From Bradyrhizobium sp. BR 10289 (lineage in GTDB: Bacteria > Pseudomonadota > Alphaproteobacteria > Rhizobiales > Xanthobacteraceae), in contig NZ_JACOFR010000002.1 of the NCBI RefSeq assembly GCF_019455385.1, forward strand, positions 62,001 to 126,000: a stretch of 64,000 bases of DNA, read 5' to 3'. The position numbers and the translations under genes were made by a program. The notes under the pieces are model-generated. The model had not been told where the DNA came from and did no database searches. It was given only the letters and a program-made list of their open reading frames with translations. Positions 1-8,653 of this stretch are shown here, piece after piece; the stretch's first letter is position 1, and each line of letters opens with the position of its first letter.

Positions 1-946
1 GATGGGTGCGCGGCTCGACGATGACGACGTCCTCATCCGTCGCAAAATACTCGTAGTCACGATATTCCGGCTCGATCGAAACGATCTCGGGCGGAACCCG
101 GTAGAGACGCACACGCGGCGGAATCGTCTCGCCGACCCGGATCGAGATGTTCAGATTGCGCTCCGGCTCAGCCAGCCGCGCACGGCTCACCGTTTCGGAG
201 ATCCGCACCTGCTTCTCGGACTTCATCTGCGTCTGCTGATTGACCTGCGTGTTGGTCTGCGTGGTCTGATTGGCTTGATTGGTCGGCGTGCCCGCGGTGC
301 CGGGCGCGGTCTGCGCATTGTTGGTCGGAGCCGCTCGGTTGGTATCGGTCGCCGTTGCTGGCCGGTTGTTCTGTTGCGCCGGCGGCGCTTGCTCCGCGGC
401 ATTGCGGGGCGGCTGGTTCTGATTGCGCTCGTTCTGGTTGGCTGCAGCCCCCGTCCGCTCGTTCTGCTGAGCAGCCGGGCCGGTCTTGGACTTCTCGGAC
501 TCGGCCGTCGATTTCTGCGGCGCAGACTTGTCCTGCTTGGTCTCAGCGCTGCTCTTGCTGGCGCGTCCCGGTTTCGCGCTGTCCGCTTCACGGTTGCGGT
601 CTCGGGCAGGCTCGCGGGATTCTTGTGCCTGATCCTTCGTTTTCGGCTGGTTACGCTCAGCAGAGTTGGCAGGCTGGCGCTTGTCCTCGTTCGCCTCCTG
701 CCTGGCAGCGCCACCCTTCTCTTCACGGCCCGCGCCCTGCAGTCGCTCCTCGGCGCCCTTGGCACGCTCTTGAACGCGCTCCTGAACATGTTCCTGGGGG
801 CCGCCACGCTGCGGCGCAGCGCCCTTGGCCGGTTCCTCGGTGCGTTTGGGTTCCTCCCTGCGCTCACCGGGCGCCTGGGCGCAGGCAATGCCGGATGCGA
901 GCATCAGGCCGATGGCCGCAGTCGATAACATCAAGTGTTTTCGCAT
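1..946 (-). CDS. DUF1236-like secreted protein, C-terminus cut by window edge
   Basis: The frame is open from an ATG at 946 down to base 1, so at least 315 residues are present and the C-terminus lies outside the window. Residues 1-23 form a signal peptide (MRKHLMLS, then a hydrophobic run ending AIACAQ-like at ACAQ), so the product should be exported. The middle (about 25-230) is low-complexity, rich in Glu, Lys, Gln, Asn and Ala, with repeated NQNE/AEQ-type stretches. The last 80 visible residues are folded-looking (RISETVSRARLAEPERNLNISIR region, then IPPRVRLYRVPPEIV) and match the DUF1236 type of domain found in many Bradyrhizobium exported proteins. Function is unknown. The opposite strand is also open over this stretch but gives an Arg/Leu-rich nonsense product. 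Confidence 0.8.
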   Translation of the reverse strand, partial: MRKHLMLSTAAIGLMLASGIACAQAPGERREEPKRTEEPAKGAAPQRGGPQEHVQERVQERAKGAEERLQGAGREEKGGAARQEANEDKRQPANSAERNQPKTKDQAQESREPARDRNREADSAKPGRASKSSAETKQDKSAPQKSTAESEKSKTGPAAQQNERTGAAANQNERNQNQPPRNAAEQAPPAQQNNRPATATDTNRAAPTNNAQTAPGTAGTPTNQANQTTQTNTQVNQQTQMKSEKQVRISETVSRARLAEPERNLNISIRVGETIPPRVRLYRVPPEIVSIEPEYRDYEYFATDEDVVIVEPRTH

Positions 947-1045
947 GATCCCTCTCCTCAACAATTCGCAACAACGGACGCGAACGCTCTGTCCGTGCGA
1001 ATGTTCCCTGAGAGGGAACGTGGGGGTGAGCGGATCAGGTCACGC

Positions 1046-1426
1046 TCACATTGCATCCTTCAGCGTCAACCGTGCCGTGAACGTCACGCTGGTCTTGCCG
1101 ACCAGCGCCATGCCTTCGACCTCTGCGCCGCCGGGGAAATAATCGCCGGAAAAGCCGCAGGTGACCTCCCTGCCTCCAAAGGCAAGGGTTCTGCCGATCG
1201 CCTCGGTGTGCTGATTGACGATCATGTCGCCGCGCCACTTGCCGTTCCGGAAGGTGTAGCTGCCGGTGTAGTAGAAATAGCTGTCACCGCCCATGATGCG
1301 GCCGTCGCAGAGCACGACGACGCCCTTCGCCTGCCCGCGCTTGCCATCGCGCATCTCGATGTCGAAGATGTAAAGGCCGTTGACGACCTTCGCCTCACTC
1401 GTCTCTGACGTGTCCCCCGCCGTCAT
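1046..1426 (-). CDS. GrlR-family (T3SS negative regulator-like) protein
   Basis: A 126-residue protein. Residues 15-120 have the GrlR-like layout: NGLYIFDIEM, then a short glycine-rich strand, VVVLCDGRIMGGDSYFYYTGSY, and a terminal beta segment (GMALVGKTSVTFTARL). GrlR proteins are small beta-barrels, named for a repressor of type III secretion genes in enteropathogens. In rhizobia the family occurs widely away from any secretion locus, so its target here is unknown. No type III genes are nearby. The start ATG at 1426 is the first in frame; a start at the internal Gly-Leu region would remove only a polar tail. It is followed by a 27-bp gap to nadE, which is on the same strand and upstream in transcription, so the two may be co-transcribed. 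Confidence 0.7.
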   Translation of the reverse strand: MTAGDTSETSEAKVVNGLYIFDIEMRDGKRGQAKGVVVLCDGRIMGGDSYFYYTGSYTFRNGKWRGDMIVNQHTEAIGRTLAFGGREVTCGFSGDYFPGGAEVEGMALVGKTSVTFTARLTLKDAM

Positions 1427-1453
1427 CCGATCGTCTCCTCACGACCACAGCCA

Positions 1454-3487
1454 TTATTTCGGCACGTTCCGCTCGAGGTCCTCGAGCCAGGCCGCCGCGC
1501 TCGAGTCAGACGGCGCGCGCCAGTCGCCGCGCGGCGACAGCGAACCGCCGGCTGAAACCTTCGGCCCGTTCGGCATCGCCGAGCGCTTGAACTGGCTGAA
1601 GGCGAAGAAGCGGCGCAAAAATACCTCCAGCCAGCGGCGGATCTCGGGAAGATCGTAGGCCTTGCGCTTGTCGTTCGGAAATGCCGGTGGCCACTCGCCC
1701 TTGGCGACATCCTTCCAGGCGTGCTGCGCCATGAACGCGATCTTGGAAGGCCGCATGCCGAAGCGCAGCGTGTAGAACAGGTTGAAATCCTGCAGCTCGT
1801 AGGGGCCGACGGAAGCTTCCGTGCTCTGCGGCTTCTCGCCGGGCTTGGCCGGAACCAGCTCGGGCGAAATCTCGGCCGACAGGATCGAAGACAGCGTCCG
1901 GTTGACGTCATCGCTGAACTGCTTCGAAGCGATCACCCAGCGGATCAGATGCTGGATCAACGTCTTCGGCACACCGGCATTGACATTATAGTGCGCCATC
2001 TGGTCGCCGACGCCATAGGTGCACCAGCCGAGCGCGAGCTCGGAGAGATCTCCGGTTCCGATGACGATGCCGCCGTGATGGTTCGCGAGGCGAAACAGAT
2101 AGTCCGTGCGCAGGCCCGCCTGCACGTTCTCGAAGGTGACGTCGTAGACCTTCTCGCCCTCGCCGAAGGGATGGCCGATGTCCTTTAGCATCTGCGTCGC
2201 GGTGGTGCGGATGTCGAGCTCCTGACCGGTCGTCTGCAACGCCTGCATCAGTGCCAGCGCGTTGGTCTTGCTCTCGCTGCCGGTCGCAAAGCCCGGCATC
2301 GTATAGGCGAGGATGTTTTCGCGCGGCAGGCCGAGCAGGTCGACGGCCTTGGCGGCGACAATCAGGGCGTGGGTCGAATCGAGGCCGCCGGAGACGCCGA
2401 TCACGATGCGTTTGGTACCGGTGGCGCGCATGCGCTGTACGAGGCCGGCGACCTGGATGTTGTAGGCCTCGTAGCAATCCTGCTCGAGCAGGCTCTCGTC
2501 GCTCGGCACGAACGGGAAGCGCTCGATCCTGCGCAGGAAGCCGATGTCGGTCGCCGGCGGTTTCAGCGCAAAGCTGATCCTGCGATAAAAGCCTTCGCGC
2601 TGCCTGCGGTTGTCGTCGAACGTGCCCATCAGGGCGCGCTCCTGCCTGAGCAGGTCGAGGTCGACGTCGGCGGTGGTGATCTGGCCGCCCTGGCGGAACC
2701 GCTCGCCCTCGGCCAGCAGCACGCCGTTCTCGTAGATCGAGGTCTGGCCGTCCCAGGCCAGATCGGTGGTGGATTCCCCTGCCCCTGCGGCGGAATAGAC
2801 ATAGGCTGCAAGGCAGCGCGCCGAGGTCGACTGGCACAGTAGCGCGCGCGAGCGCGCCCGGCCGATCGTGATCGGGCTCCCCGAGAGATTGATCAGCACG
2901 CTGGCGCCGGCCAGCGCCAGCTCGGAGGCCGGCGTCACCGGAATCCACATGTCCTCGCAGATCTCGACGCCGATGGTCAGGCCGGGAACGTCCTCCGCCG
3001 CGAACAGCAGGTCGACGCCGAATGGAGCGTGCAGACCGCCGAAAGAAATGGTCTCCCCCGCGATGCCGGTGCCGGAGGCGAAATGCCGTCCCTCGTAGAA
3101 TTCGCGGTAGGTCGGCAGATAGCTCTTGGGCACGACGCCAAGGACGTTGCCGCGATGAATAACGATGGCGCAATTGTAGATGCGGGCCCCAAAGCGCAGC
3201 GGCGCGCCGACGATCAGGACGGTCATCAGCGCCGCGGAGGCCTCGACGATGGCGGCAAGGCCGCGCTCGACCGCATCGAGCAGCGGGTCCTGCTTCACCA
3301 GATCCTCGATCGCGTAACCGGACAGGCACAGCTCGGGAAATACGGCGACCGCCACCGACTGCTCGTGGCAGGCATTGGCCGCTGCCAGCACCGCCTGCGC
3401 ATTGGCCGTGGGATCGGCCACATGCGAGGTGGTGACGCAGGCCGCCACGCGCGCAAATCCGTGGGCGTAGATCGAGTGGAAAGTCAT
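1454..3487 (-). CDS. nadE: glutamine-dependent NAD+ synthetase
   Basis: NadE makes NAD+ from nicotinic acid adenine dinucleotide, ATP and glutamine in the cytoplasm. The 677-residue length is that of the long, two-domain form. The N-terminal nitrilase-type glutaminase domain (1-280) shows the Glu-Lys-Cys triad: Glu52 in PELCLSGY, Lys in VPKSYLPTYREFYE near 120, and Cys in VEICEDMW near 176. The C-terminal synthetase domain carries the PP-loop SGGLDST near residue 366 and the later GTGDLSELALGWCTYG motif. The start at MTFHSIYAHGFARVA fits the family. Nicotinamidase (pncA) lies 1.3 kb upstream on the same strand, so two steps of nicotinamide salvage are encoded close together. Confidence 0.97.
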   Translation of the reverse strand: MTFHSIYAHGFARVAACVTTSHVADPTANAQAVLAAANACHEQSVAVAVFPELCLSGYAIEDLVKQDPLLDAVERGLAAIVEASAALMTVLIVGAPLRFGARIYNCAIVIHRGNVLGVVPKSYLPTYREFYEGRHFASGTGIAGETISFGGLHAPFGVDLLFAAEDVPGLTIGVEICEDMWIPVTPASELALAGASVLINLSGSPITIGRARSRALLCQSTSARCLAAYVYSAAGAGESTTDLAWDGQTSIYENGVLLAEGERFRQGGQITTADVDLDLLRQERALMGTFDDNRRQREGFYRRISFALKPPATDIGFLRRIERFPFVPSDESLLEQDCYEAYNIQVAGLVQRMRATGTKRIVIGVSGGLDSTHALIVAAKAVDLLGLPRENILAYTMPGFATGSESKTNALALMQALQTTGQELDIRTTATQMLKDIGHPFGEGEKVYDVTFENVQAGLRTDYLFRLANHHGGIVIGTGDLSELALGWCTYGVGDQMAHYNVNAGVPKTLIQHLIRWVIASKQFSDDVNRTLSSILSAEISPELVPAKPGEKPQSTEASVGPYELQDFNLFYTLRFGMRPSKIAFMAQHAWKDVAKGEWPPAFPNDKRKAYDLPEIRRWLEVFLRRFFAFSQFKRSAMPNGPKVSAGGSLSPRGDWRAPSDSSAAAWLEDLERNVPK

Positions 3488-3605
3488 CGCGTACCCTTAA
3501 TTCTTTGGCGGCCGGCGGCAACCGTCAGCTCCAGATCTTATGTAACTCATGCGCCCGACCCCGTGCAGGGCATCCGGCATCATGCATAACGGATTTGCGC
3601 CTCGG

Positions 3606-4721
3606 TCAGGCGCTGCGGGCGAGCACGCCGGAGAGGTCGTCCCGGAGCCAATGAGCGATCCGGGGCCAGGCCTGCGCGTGGGTCCGCGCCCCCATGAACA
3701 GGCCGAGATGGTTGCTGGGCTCAGAGGCCGCCGCAATGAAGGCGGGCGGCGTGCCGACAAGCGCGGCGGTGGCGAGCGCCTGCGCTGCCGGCACCACCTC
3801 GTCGTCGAGCCCGGCGAGCAGGAAGATCGGCACCTTGACGTCCTTCAGGTCGATTCGTCGTCCCAGCGCCGTGAAGTTGCCGCCGGCCATCCGGTTCTCC
3901 CGGAAGATCCAGTTGACGATCTCCAGATAATACGTGCCGGGCAGATCCAGCGGCTCGACGTTCCATTGCTCGAAGCGGGCGAGCAGCGCTGCGCCCTCCT
4001 GATCCGAAAGCTCCCTCTGCAAGGCGGCTGCAATATCCTCGCGGCTTGGCGTTTTCGACCAGACGCGCAGCATTTCCTTGCCGCTGACATTGCCGCCGCC
4101 GCGCGCGACCAGCTGATCGTAGACCATACCGGGCGCGTTGCGGGCGAGCTGTGCCATGGCCGAATCAATCGACAGATCGACCGGAGCGCCCACCAGAACA
4201 AGCCGCCGCACCTTGGTTGGAAAGCGCGCCGCGTAGAGCAGCGACAGCCAGCCGCCCTGGCATAGCCCGACGAGATCGACCGGCGCGCCGATCTCGTCGA
4301 TGGCGACATTGAGATCGGAGAGATAGCTGTCGATGGAGAGATAGCGCATCTCGGTTGTCGCCGAGCGCCAATCGGTCAGATAGACCCGGTCCACGCCGCC
4401 GTTCTGCAGCGACTGCACGACGCTGTGGCCGGGGGCGAAGTCGGCGATCAGGGCCCGATGCAGCGCGTAGGGCGCGCAGACCAGCGCCGGCTGGCCGGAC
4501 TGCCCCCGCGCGCAATCGCGCAGGAGCATGGTTGCAAGCTCCAGCGTGGCCGTGCCCGGCGTCGTCCACGGCAGGCTGCTGCCGGCTGGCTCGACCGGGC
4601 CTCGTTCCATCCACCAGAAGCAGGCATCCATGGCGAGCCGCGCCGCCGCAAACGGCCACAGCAGCGGATCGTCAGCGACGTGGTCCGCTCCGCCCTTCTG
4701 TCTGCCTGTCTTCTCCGCCAC
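3606..4721 (-). CDS. phaC: polyhydroxyalkanoate synthase-like alpha/beta hydrolase
   Basis: A 371-residue alpha/beta-fold protein. It has the PHA-synthase lipase-like box GLCQGG near residue 152, where the nucleophile is Cys rather than Ser, with the Asp in GLDDEVVP and the His in SNHLGLF completing the triad. These features and the length fit a class III-like (PhaC of PhaC/PhaE) polyester synthase, which polymerises hydroxyacyl-CoA. No PhaE partner or phasin is adjacent. It starts 16 bp after the pncA stop on the same strand, so pncA-phaC may be one transcript. An alternative is a PHA-synthase-related hydrolase of unknown substrate. The family call is firm; true polymerising activity is an inference. 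Confidence 0.8.
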   Translation of the reverse strand: MAEKTGRQKGGADHVADDPLLWPFAAARLAMDACFWWMERGPVEPAGSSLPWTTPGTATLELATMLLRDCARGQSGQPALVCAPYALHRALIADFAPGHSVVQSLQNGGVDRVYLTDWRSATTEMRYLSIDSYLSDLNVAIDEIGAPVDLVGLCQGGWLSLLYAARFPTKVRRLVLVGAPVDLSIDSAMAQLARNAPGMVYDQLVARGGGNVSGKEMLRVWSKTPSREDIAAALQRELSDQEGAALLARFEQWNVEPLDLPGTYYLEIVNWIFRENRMAGGNFTALGRRIDLKDVKVPIFLLAGLDDEVVPAAQALATAALVGTPPAFIAAASEPSNHLGLFMGARTHAQAWPRIAHWLRDDLSGVLARSA

Positions 4722-4737
4722 TGCTATCCCGCACCTC

Positions 4738-5364
4738 TCACAAGAAGGCCTCGAAGCTGATCACGGATATCCCGAGCTCGGCAAAACTGCGATGTGCGGC
4801 CGCGACGGATCCCTCGAGGTCGATGCCGCGGCACGCATCCTCGATCACCACGACCTCGAACCCGGCCTTGCGGGCATCCTCGGCCGAGAAGCGGACGCAG
4901 AAGTCGAGCGCCAGCCCGGCAACGAAGACGGTGTTCAGTTCGCGCTCGCGCAGATAGCCGAGCAGACCGGTCGGCGTCTTCTTGTCGTTCTCGAACAGCG
5001 CCGAATAGGAATCGATGCCGCGGCGAAAGCCCTTGCGCACCACCAGGCTCGCGCGTGTGACCTCCAGATCGCGGTGGAATTCGGCGCCGACTGTCCCCTG
5101 CACGCAATGTGTCGGCCAGAGCACCTGGGTGCCGTAGTCGAGCTCAATGGTCTGGAACGGCTGCTTGCCCGCATGATTCGCGGCGAAGGAGACATGGTCG
5201 CCCGGATGCCAGTCCTGGGTCAGCACGACGTTGCCAAACTTTTGGGCGATGCGGTTGATCCCGGGCACGACCTTCTCGCCGTCGGGCACGGCGAGCGCCC
5301 CGCCGGTGCAGAAATCGTTCTGCACGTCGATCACCAGCAGCACGTCGCGGTCGGAAATCTTCAT
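4738..5364 (-). CDS. pncA: nicotinamidase
   Basis: PncA hydrolyses nicotinamide to nicotinate and ammonia for NAD salvage. The 208-residue product starts MKISDRDVLLVIDVQNDF, with the catalytic Asp in DVQNDF. The metal-binding Asp/His set is in TQDWHPGDH, the catalytic Lys in the VVRKGFRRGIDSYSAL region, and the nucleophile Cys in VAGLALDFCVRF. I chose the ATG at 5364 over an in-frame ATG at 5508, because the 48 extra residues are Arg/Cys-rich with no family match and 208 residues is the usual length. The gene lies just upstream of phaC and near nadE on the same strand. Confidence 0.95.
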   Translation of the reverse strand: MKISDRDVLLVIDVQNDFCTGGALAVPDGEKVVPGINRIAQKFGNVVLTQDWHPGDHVSFAANHAGKQPFQTIELDYGTQVLWPTHCVQGTVGAEFHRDLEVTRASLVVRKGFRRGIDSYSALFENDKKTPTGLLGYLRERELNTVFVAGLALDFCVRFSAEDARKAGFEVVVIEDACRGIDLEGSVAAAHRSFAELGISVISFEAFL

Positions 5365-5618
5365 CTCGAGGTCCTGCACAGCCGTCCGGCGCCACAGGCG
5401 CCGAAACGCGCCCGTCCAGTGTCGATCTTCCCGCACCGCTGCGCAACACCCAACCCATATGCGCCGATGTCGCGGCGTCGGACCCGGGATGCAACGGTTT
5501 GGCACCATCCGAGTTGACTAGGCTCACGCAAGGGCGGATTCTCAAGGACGTTCGCAATCTTGCGGATCGACAGAGTGGAGGAAATGGTTCCCGCAAGCCC
5601 TGATGGCGCGGCGACCGC

Positions 5619-6599
5619 ATGGTCATGAGTGTCGGCAAGACAGGCAAAATTCTTCTCGCCGATATCGGCGGCACCAACGCGCGTTTCGCCATCACCGAGG
5701 GCGATCAGACCGGCCCCATCGACTATGTGAAAGTCGCGGACTTCCCCACCGTCCGGGAAGCCATCACCGATGTTCTTGCGCGCCGCGCCGGCGGCGAGCC
5801 GCCCCCGCGGGCCGTGCTGGCTGTCGCGGGTCCCGTGACCAACAACCGCTGCGTCATGACCAACAGCCCGTGGGTCATCGACGGCAACGAGCTTCAGCCG
5901 GCGCTCGGCTTCGACAGTGTCCACGTGCTGAATGACTTCGAGGTGGTGGCTTGGTCCCTGCCCGCGTTGCAGCCCGCCGATCTGATCCCGCTCGGCGGCC
6001 AGGCGGGCCTGCCCGGCGAACCGCTGCTGGTGGTCGGGCCTGGAACCGGTTTCGGCGTCTCCTGCCTGGTCGAGCGCCATGGTGCGCGGCTCGCGGTCGT
6101 CACCGAAGCCGGCCACGCGACGCTGCCGGCGGAGAACGAGCGCGAGGAACACGTGATCGCCTGCTTGCGCCGGCGCTTCTCCGGCCATGTCTCGATCGAG
6201 CGCGGTGCGCTCTCCGGCTCCGGCCTGCAAAGCCTGTACGAGGCGCTGGCCGAGGTCGACGGCGCAGCGGTGCCGCACCGCGACGCCGCCGCCATCACCA
6301 AGGCGGCCCTGGACGGCAGCTGTGCGCACAGCCGCGCGACGCTCGAGATGTTCTGCGCCATCCTCGGCTCGGTCGCGGGCAATCTCGCGGTGACCTTCGG
6401 CGCCCGCGGCGGCGTCTACGTTGCCGGCGGCATCGTGCCACGCTTCCCCGAGTTCCTGGCCGCCTCGGCGTTTCGCGCCCGCTTCGAGGCCAAGGGGCGC
6501 TTCCAGGACTATTTGCGCAACATCCCGACTTGGCTGGTCACCAAGCCGGATGCGAGCTTCGTCGGCTTGAAGGTGTTCGCCGACCACAATCTGGATTGA
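5619..6599 (+). CDS. glk: glucokinase
   Basis: Glucokinase phosphorylates glucose with ATP to glucose-6-phosphate. The 326-residue protein belongs to the bacterial GlcK/Glk family. It has the phosphate-binding LLADIGGTNARFA motif near residue 12, the VLNDFEVVAWSLPAL catalytic-Asp region, the GPGTGFGVSCL motif, the sugar-binding EAGHATLPAENEREE segment, and the GGVYVAGGIVPRFPE adenosine motif near 270. The start may be 5619 or the second ATG at 5625; neither has a strong ribosome-binding site. It is transcribed divergently from pncA across a 254-bp gap. Confidence 0.95.
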   Translation: MVMSVGKTGKILLADIGGTNARFAITEGDQTGPIDYVKVADFPTVREAITDVLARRAGGEPPPRAVLAVAGPVTNNRCVMTNSPWVIDGNELQPALGFDSVHVLNDFEVVAWSLPALQPADLIPLGGQAGLPGEPLLVVGPGTGFGVSCLVERHGARLAVVTEAGHATLPAENEREEHVIACLRRRFSGHVSIERGALSGSGLQSLYEALAEVDGAAVPHRDAAAITKAALDGSCAHSRATLEMFCAILGSVAGNLAVTFGARGGVYVAGGIVPRFPEFLAASAFRARFEAKGRFQDYLRNIPTWLVTKPDASFVGLKVFADHNLD

Positions 6600-6743
6600 G
6601 CCGCGGCCGGCGGGCGCGTGCGATCCGTTAACTATGCACAGCTGATTGCAGGCGAAGTGCGGTTCCATACCGGATCGTGCTTGCCCGACTGTTTCCGATG
6701 GGAAACAATCCGCCCAGCGTGGCGTAGCTTGCGGGGGCGTGAC

Positions 6744-6962
6744 ATGCGTAAGCAGGACCTGCCTAAACAAGATTTGGGATTCGACTATCATCGCTATCAC
6801 CGCCTGCTGACCGAGGCGGATGACGAGGACAAGCGGCGCGCGCTGATCGAGCTCCTGATCGAGGAAAAGGCGCGAGACCGGCTGGCCGCACAGCGGGCCT
6901 CGGATCGCGCCGCGATGACGGCCCATACCATCGCCACCGTGCTGAAGAACGGCCGCAGCTGA
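6744..6962 (+). CDS. small conserved-type helical protein, unknown function
   Basis: A 72-residue, highly charged protein (RYHRLLTEADDEDKRRALIELLIEEKARDRLAAQRASD region) predicted to be mostly helix. The frame is open upstream to 6618, but those residues read as non-coding; the ATG at 6744 is preceded by a G-rich stretch (GGGGGC) at 4-10 bases. It has no signal peptide or membrane segment. Codon use matches the neighbours. It resembles small Rhizobiales proteins of the stress or regulatory partner type only in general character, and I do not recognise the family. Confidence 0.65.
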   Translation: MRKQDLPKQDLGFDYHRYHRLLTEADDEDKRRALIELLIEEKARDRLAAQRASDRAAMTAHTIATVLKNGRS

Positions 6963-7100
6963 GATTTGCGATCCCCGAGCGTCGCCCGCGCAGGCTCTCG
7001 GTCAATTGCGATTCCATTAACGACGCCTCGAAAGCGAGCGTCAAACTTTTCGCTCTAGGGTTCCCTCACCTGATGCAATTCAGGATCAACAAAGGGGGGA

Positions 7101-7262
7101 ATGAACATGAGCATGATTTCGCTCGCCGCGATGCCGAGCGCGGTCGAAACGCGTTTTGCCGATACGGCGCTCAAGACTATTCTTCTGTTCTGCTGCGTCG
7201 GCCTCGTCGTCTCGTTCGGCCTGATGTCCCGCGGCATCGACCTCAGCGCGGGCCTGATGTAA
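7101..7262 (+). CDS. 53-residue single-span membrane protein
   Basis: An ORF of 54 codons, ATG at 7101 to TAA at 7262, preceded by a strong Shine-Dalgarno run (AAAGGGGGGA at 7091-7100). The protein begins MNMSMISLAAMPSAVETR and contains one membrane segment (ILLFCCVGLVVSFGLM, about residues 27-42) with a short polar tail. A perfect 11-bp intrinsic terminator lies 26 bp after the stop, which supports a real, separately transcribed small gene. The start could also be the second or third Met. The function is unknown. Confidence 0.7.
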   Translation: MNMSMISLAAMPSAVETRFADTALKTILLFCCVGLVVSFGLMSRGIDLSAGLM

Positions 7263-7288
7263 GCCCGCTTGCAAATACCCTGGACTCG

Positions 7289-7315
7289 AATGGCCGCCCC
7301 TCACGGGCGGCCATT
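7289..7315 (+). terminator. strong intrinsic terminator after the 53-residue protein gene
   Basis: A perfect 11-bp stem, AATGGCCGCCC at 7289-7299 and its complement at 7305-7315, with a 5-base loop. It is followed by a short T run (TTTCGTT). It sits between convergent genes, so it may also stop transcripts from the minus-strand regulator gene. Confidence 0.85.
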
Positions 7316-7339
7316 TCGTTGAGACGTCGGCGCCGACGC

Positions 7340-7717
7340 TCAGAGCGGCGCCTTCGAGGTGGCTTCCGGGAACAGGGAATCGATCATCGCCTTGAGCTGG
7401 TCGATCGAGATCGGCTTGCGCAGGATCGGCCTGCGGCGGAGCAAGGACGGCAGCAATTCCGGCCCATAGCCGGTAGCGAACAGGAACGGCTTGCCGCGGC
7501 GCTCGATCAGGTCGGCGACGGGATCGACATAGAGGCCCATGAGATTGATGTCGAGGATCGCGAAATCATATTGCGCGGTCATCGCAAACGCACTGGCGTC
7601 CTGGACATTGTCCGCTTCGGCGACGACGTGGTGGCCGAGCTCTTCCACCATGTCGGCCATCATCATCCGGATCAACGCCTCGTCTTCGACCAGGAAAACG
7701 GAGAGTCCGTCCGCCAT
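7340..7717 (-). CDS. single-domain response regulator (receiver only)
   Basis: A 125-residue CheY-like receiver with no output domain. It shows the acidic pair in FLVEDEALIRMMM, the phospho-acceptor Asp in YDFAILDINLMG near 54, the Thr in PFLFATGYG, and the Lys in RPILRKPIS near 103. Such stand-alone receivers often take part in phosphorelays or the general stress circuit of alphaproteobacteria; the cognate kinase is not in this window. Its start ATG at 7717 is 111 bp from the end of the LTXXQ gene, which is transcribed in the same direction. Confidence 0.9.
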   Translation of the reverse strand: MADGLSVFLVEDEALIRMMMADMVEELGHHVVAEADNVQDASAFAMTAQYDFAILDINLMGLYVDPVADLIERRGKPFLFATGYGPELLPSLLRRRPILRKPISIDQLKAMIDSLFPEATSKAPL

Positions 7718-7828
7718 CTCAACCCCGCAGTCAGCTTGCGAAGCTAACCATAACAGAATTGCTTGGAGGATTCACGAATTCGTGGCGGGCGCCGTTAATT
7801 CAGGCGCCCGCAATCCGATTCAACTTGA

Positions 7829-8653
7829 TCAATCCAGTCCGCGCTCGTGGCTGAGGCGCACCATCTCCTGGATGAACACCTGCTTCTGCTTGTCGTCGAG
7901 GCTCGAATAGAGCGGCTCGGCGGCGTCGGCGACGTTGCGCTGGTCGGCGGCGCGGTCGATCAGGAATTGCGACTCGTTGCGCATCTGCTCGATGATGTCG
8001 TCGGGCGGGTCGCGCTTGGCGCGCGCAATCCGCAGGTTGAGCCGCTCCGCACCATTATGTCCCAGGTAGTGCATGGCGCTGGAGAAGCCGAACCAGTGCT
8101 TCTCCTGCTCCGGCGTCAGGTTCAGCTCGGTCTTGATCCGCTCGATATAGGCATCGCTGTTGGCGACGATCTGCTCGGCGGTCTGCTGCGGCGCGCCGGG
8201 CTGGGTCAGGACCGCGAGGTCCTTGTTGCTGTCCTTATTGCTGTCGTCCCTGATGTCCTGCGGTGCGTTCTTGGCTTCCTTGCTGGCCTTGGCGCCCTTG
8301 CCCGCCTTGGCGCTCTTTGCGTCCTTGTCCTTGGCACCCGGCTGCTTGGAATCCTTGGCTACGTCCTTGCTGGCGTCCTTATTGCCATCCTTCGCGGCCG
8401 GCGCCGGCTGGTTGCTGTTGTTGTTGACGCCGAGCACGCCGGTGAAGACACCGACCACGCCGCCGATCGCACCGCCCAGCACGCCGCCGACGGGTCCGGC
8501 CGCCTTGTTGCCGGCTGCGGCGCCGTCCTGCACGCCCTTGACGAGGCCCTGGGCATGCGCCACTGCGGCTGCGCCGAGCAACAGCGCGAGCACCGACCCC
8601 AAGGCGAACCATCGCCGCAGATGAAGCCGCGCGGACGGTGCCGGGTTGATCAT
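7829..8653 (-). CDS. periplasmic LTXXQ-motif (Spy/CpxP-like) protein
   Basis: A 274-residue exported protein. Residues 1-35 are a signal peptide (two Arg, then FALGSVLALLLGAAAVAHA, cleavage AHA|Q). Residues 40-75 form a Gly-rich hydrophobic stretch (VGGVLGGAIGGVVGVFTGVLG), which could lodge in a membrane. Residues 80-140 are a Lys/Asp/Ala-rich linker with repeated NKD/SKD units. The C-terminal 110 residues are helical and contain the LTPEQEKHW motif typical of LTXXQ proteins related to the chaperones Spy and CpxP. I chose ATG 8653 because GGAG lies 6 bases before it; ATG 8665 is also possible. Its role in envelope stress is an inference from the family. Confidence 0.8.
   Translation of the reverse strand: MINPAPSARLHLRRWFALGSVLALLLGAAAVAHAQGLVKGVQDGAAAGNKAAGPVGGVLGGAIGGVVGVFTGVLGVNNNSNQPAPAAKDGNKDASKDVAKDSKQPGAKDKDAKSAKAGKGAKASKEAKNAPQDIRDDSNKDSNKDLAVLTQPGAPQQTAEQIVANSDAYIERIKTELNLTPEQEKHWFGFSSAMHYLGHNGAERLNLRIARAKRDPPDDIIEQMRNESQFLIDRAADQRNVADAAEPLYSSLDDKQKQVFIQEMVRLSHERGLD

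Noticed and set aside
2..928. Plus-strand 308-residue ORF and several shorter ones at the left end
   Set aside because: Its product is Arg/Leu/Gly-rich without any family pattern, while the minus strand is open throughout with a signal peptide, a linker and a DUF1236-like domain.
5365..5508. Longer start for nicotinamidase
   Set aside because: The 48 extra residues are not family-like and would overlap the promoter area shared with glk.
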